From: an uncultured Clostridia bacterium
Lineage (GTDB): Bacteria; Bacillota; Clostridia; Christensenellales; Aristaeellaceae
Assembly (NCBI GenBank): GCA_946410395.1
Contig: CAMKAE010000116.1
Span: 1-7,062 of the forward strand
Direction: 5' to 3'
DNA length: 7,062 nt
Under the pieces are notes generated by a model, which made no database searches, was not told the origin of the DNA, and saw only the letters and a program-made list of their open reading frames with translations. Shown piece after piece: positions 5,040 to 7,062 of the stretch; position 1 is the first letter of the stretch; each line of letters opens with the position of its first letter. Position numbers and translations under genes: made by a program.

Positions 5040-5435
5040 ATGCCAACCAACCGTTCAAGCTACAACCGCATCGACCGCATCTCCGAGGAGGTGCGGCGGG
5101 AAGTGGACCGGATCATCCGCGAGGAGGTCCGGGACCCCCGGATCGACGGGACCTTTTCCATCACCCGGGCGGAGGTCACCCGGGACCTGCGCTACGCGAA
5201 GATCTTCGTGTCCGTGCTGGAGGAGGAGCGCCGGCATCCGCTGATGGACGCCCTGAAGAGCGCGTCGGGCTTCATCCGCCACAGCCTGGCCAAGGAGATG
5301 ATCATCCGGCAGAGCCCGGAGCTGATCTTCCAGGAGGACCGCAACATCGCCTACGGGGCGCACATCGCGAAGGTGCTCCACGACGTCGGGGCCGATCAGC
5401 TTCCGCCGCCCGAGGAGGAAAACGGCGATGCGTGA
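5040..5435 (+). CDS. rbfA: Ribosome-binding factor A
   Basis: A 131-residue 30S maturation factor that acts late in small-subunit assembly, near the 16S rRNA 5' helix. It is close to the usual RbfA length of about 120-135 residues. Family signs are the NRIDRISEEVRREVDRII start, the DPRI segment (32-35), the strand DLRYAKIFVSVL (49-60), and the KH-type core SASGFIRHSLAKEM with AxG at 75-77 in place of GxxG, followed by PELIFQEDRNIAYG (93-106). The C-terminal tail is acidic and proline-rich. ATG 5040 is supported by AAAGGAG (5027-5033) 6 nt upstream; an in-frame start at 4977 would lie inside fic. It overlaps the next gene by 8 nt. Normally rbfA follows infB directly; here it lies 2.54 kb downstream of it. 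Confidence 0.97.
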   Translation: MPTNRSSYNRIDRISEEVRREVDRIIREEVRDPRIDGTFSITRAEVTRDLRYAKIFVSVLEEERRHPLMDALKSASGFIRHSLAKEMIIRQSPELIFQEDRNIAYGAHIAKVLHDVGADQLPPPEEENGDA

Positions 5436-6414
5436 GGGAATCGCGGAGGTCGCGGCCGTGCTGCGGCAGGCCGGCTCGGTGGCGGTGTGCTGCCATCTGA
5501 ACCCGGACGGCGACGCCGTCGGCACGGCCCTGGCCCTGCGCCTGGCGCTGCTCCGCCTGGGGAAGCGCGCGGAAGTCTTCTGCCGGGACAAGGTGCCGGC
5601 CCTGGTGGCCATGCTGCCCGGCGCCGACAGCGTCCGGGCCTTCGACAGCCTCGGGGAGACGGAGCGCTTTGACCTGCTCTGCCCGGTGGACGTGTCGGAT
5701 CCGTCCCGGCTGGGGGAGGGCTGGTTTGCGCGCATGTCCGCGGTCTGCGCCGACAGCTGCCAGGTCGACCACCACGAGACCAACCCGCGCTACTGCCGGG
5801 TGAACTGCGTGGACGGGGACGCCCCGGCGGCGGGGCTGATCCTGCGCGAGCTGCTCGGAGCGCTGGGCGTGCCCCTGGACCGGGCGCTGGCGGGATGCCT
5901 CTACGCGGCCATCGCCACCGACACCGGGAATTTCAGCTACGGCAACGTCACCGGCGAGACCTTCCGGGTGGCGGCGGAGCTGGTGGAGGCGGGCCTGCCC
6001 CTAGCGGACATGAACCGGGCGCTCTTCGTGGTTCAGCCCGAGGCCCAGGTGCGCCTGACGGGCCGCGCGATCGAGCGCATGCGCCTGTATCACGGCGGCG
6101 AGGTCGCGGTGATGACTCTGAGCGGACAGGACTTTGCCGACTGCGGCGCGCTGACTGAGCACGCGGACACCGTGGTGAACCGCGGCTTGGCGGTGCGGGG
6201 CGTGCGCATGGCGGCCCTGCTGCGCGAGGACGGCGGCCGGGTCAAGGTCAGCCTGCGCGCGGTGAAGCCGGACACGGTCAGCGGCATTGCGGCGGCCTTC
6301 GGGGGCGGCGGCCACGCCCAGGCGGCCGGCTGCATCCTCGACCTGCCCCTGGCGGAGGCGGCGGAGCGCATCGCGCAGCGTCTCTGTGCGGCTGTGGACG
6401 GGGGAGATGCATGA
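5428..6414 (+). CDS. nrnA: DHH/DHHA1 phosphoesterase, NrnA-type nanoRNase/pAp phosphatase
   Basis: A 328-residue cytoplasmic enzyme of the NrnA group, which in Bacillota degrades short RNA oligonucleotides and dephosphorylates 3'-phosphoadenosine 5'-phosphate with Mn2+. The DHH domain carries HLNPDGDAVG (H23, D27, D29), VDVSD (D88), VDHHETN (D114-H115-H116) and ATDTGNFSY (D165). The C-terminal DHHA1 domain has GGGGHAQAAGC (292-302). All expected metal ligands are present and the length is typical. ATG 5428 overlaps the rbfA stop by 8 nt, with AGGAGG (5413-5418) 9 nt upstream; its own stop overlaps truB by 4 nt (ATGA). The rbfA-nrnA-truB order is common in Bacillota. The exact substrate preference cannot be read from the sequence. 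Confidence 0.94.
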   Translation: MREGIAEVAAVLRQAGSVAVCCHLNPDGDAVGTALALRLALLRLGKRAEVFCRDKVPALVAMLPGADSVRAFDSLGETERFDLLCPVDVSDPSRLGEGWFARMSAVCADSCQVDHHETNPRYCRVNCVDGDAPAAGLILRELLGALGVPLDRALAGCLYAAIATDTGNFSYGNVTGETFRVAAELVEAGLPLADMNRALFVVQPEAQVRLTGRAIERMRLYHGGEVAVMTLSGQDFADCGALTEHADTVVNRGLAVRGVRMAALLREDGGRVKVSLRAVKPDTVSGIAAAFGGGGHAQAAGCILDLPLAEAAERIAQRLCAAVDGGDA

Positions 6415-7062
6415 ACGGCTATCTGAACATCCTCAAGCCCCCGGGCATGAGCAGCGCCGCGGTGGTGGCGGCGGTGAAGCGGCTCACCGGCGAGCGCCGC
6501 GTGGGCCACGCGGGGACCCTGGACCCTGAGGCCGCCGGCGTGCTGCCGGTGATGGTCGGCCAGGCCACCCGCTTCTTCGACCTGCTGACGGACAAGGAAA
6601 AGGTCTACGTGGCGGAGTGCGCCTTCGGCTGCGAGACCGACACGCAGGATGCCCAGGGGCGCGTGACCGCGCGCGGGGACACATACCCGACTTTGGCGCA
6701 GATCCGGGCGGCGGCGGACGCGCTCACCGGCGACATCCTGCAGCGCCCCGGGATCTACAGCGCGGTAAAGCGGGACGGCAAGCGCCTCTACGCGCTGGCC
6801 CGGGCCGGGGAGGCGGTCGAGGCGACGCCGCGGCCGGTGCATATCGAGCGCATCACGCTCCACGGGGAGACGCCCCGCCACGGCGTGATGATGACCGTCG
6901 TGTGCGGCCGGGGCACCTACATCCGCTCCCTGTGCGAGGACCTGGGCCGCCTGTGCGGCTGCCCGGCCCACATGCGCTTCCTGCTCCGGGCGGTCAGCGG
7001 CGCTTTTTCGCTGGAAAATGCGATGACCTTGGAGGAAGCGGCGGCCTGCGCGTCGAATGGAA
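6411..7062 (+). CDS. truB: tRNA pseudouridine(55) synthase TruB (3' end outside window)
   Basis: The first 217 codons are visible and no stop is reached before the window ends, so the protein is incomplete here; the family is usually about 290-310 residues. TruB converts U55 in the T loop of tRNAs to pseudouridine and also acts as a tRNA chaperone. The catalytic motif GHAGTLDPEAAGVLPV gives the nucleophile D38. Also present are DKEKVYVAE (61-69, with the conserved Tyr66), YSAVKRDGKRLYALAR (116-131) and GTYIRSLCEDLG (168-179). The ATG overlaps the nrnA stop (ATGA), and GGGGGAG (6400-6406) lies 4 nt before the start. It is the last gene visible in the rbfA-nrnA-truB transcript. Confidence 0.97.
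   Translation, partial: MNGYLNILKPPGMSSAAVVAAVKRLTGERRVGHAGTLDPEAAGVLPVMVGQATRFFDLLTDKEKVYVAECAFGCETDTQDAQGRVTARGDTYPTLAQIRAAADALTGDILQRPGIYSAVKRDGKRLYALARAGEAVEATPRPVHIERITLHGETPRHGVMMTVVCGRGTYIRSLCEDLGRLCGCPAHMRFLLRAVSGAFSLENAMTLEEAAACASNG

Noticed and set aside
6090..6971. 293-aa open frame on the minus strand across nrnA and truB
   Set aside because: It is antisense to catalytic motifs of both genes and has an Ala/Arg/His-rich composition typical of mirror frames.

Overview
The window is a high-GC bacterial chromosome segment built on the classic translation cluster infB - rbfA - nrnA - truB. Gene order, the strong AGGAGG-type ribosome sites and the families of the accessory genes (DUF3990, DUF3791, RelB/DinJ, RelE/ParE, Fic) point to a GC-rich gut or rumen-type Clostridia (Bacillota) member. 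That placement is inference; no rRNA or other marker is present. All genes lie on the + strand.

Layout. (1) 2-2500: infB, 5'-truncated by the window edge, with a Gly/Arg/Pro/Gln-rich tandem repeat in its N-terminal extension. (2) 2501-3598: a three-gene module with overlapping genes: a DUF3990 protein of ADP-ribosyltransferase type, an 82-aa conserved small protein and a 71-aa DUF3791 protein. It ends with a second copy (28 of 30 bases) of the infB 3' end, stop codon included. Each copy of the infB end is followed by a hairpin with a perfect 11-bp stem. (3) 3599-5020: a strong sigma-70 promoter (TTGACA-N17-TACAAT), a RelB/DinJ antitoxin with an overlapping RelE/ParE toxin, then a class III Fic adenylyltransferase carrying its own C-terminal inhibitory motif. 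(4) 5040-7062: rbfA, nrnA (DHH/DHHA1 phosphoesterase) and truB (cut by the window end), tightly coupled by 8- and 4-nt overlaps.

How it fits together. IF2, RbfA, NrnA and TruB are core translation, ribosome-maturation, RNA-turnover and tRNA-modification genes that normally form one operon. Here about 2.5 kb of toxin-like cargo from three families sits between infB and rbfA, with two terminator-like hairpins. rbfA-nrnA-truB may therefore be transcribed largely from the antitoxin promoter, 19 nt behind the Fic stop codon. The duplicated infB end suggests that the DUF3990/DUF3791 module arrived as a cassette at the 3' end of infB and left the IF2 C-terminus intact. No integrase or transposase is visible. 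The cassette and the possible coupling of housekeeping genes to a toxin-antitoxin promoter are the most interesting points.
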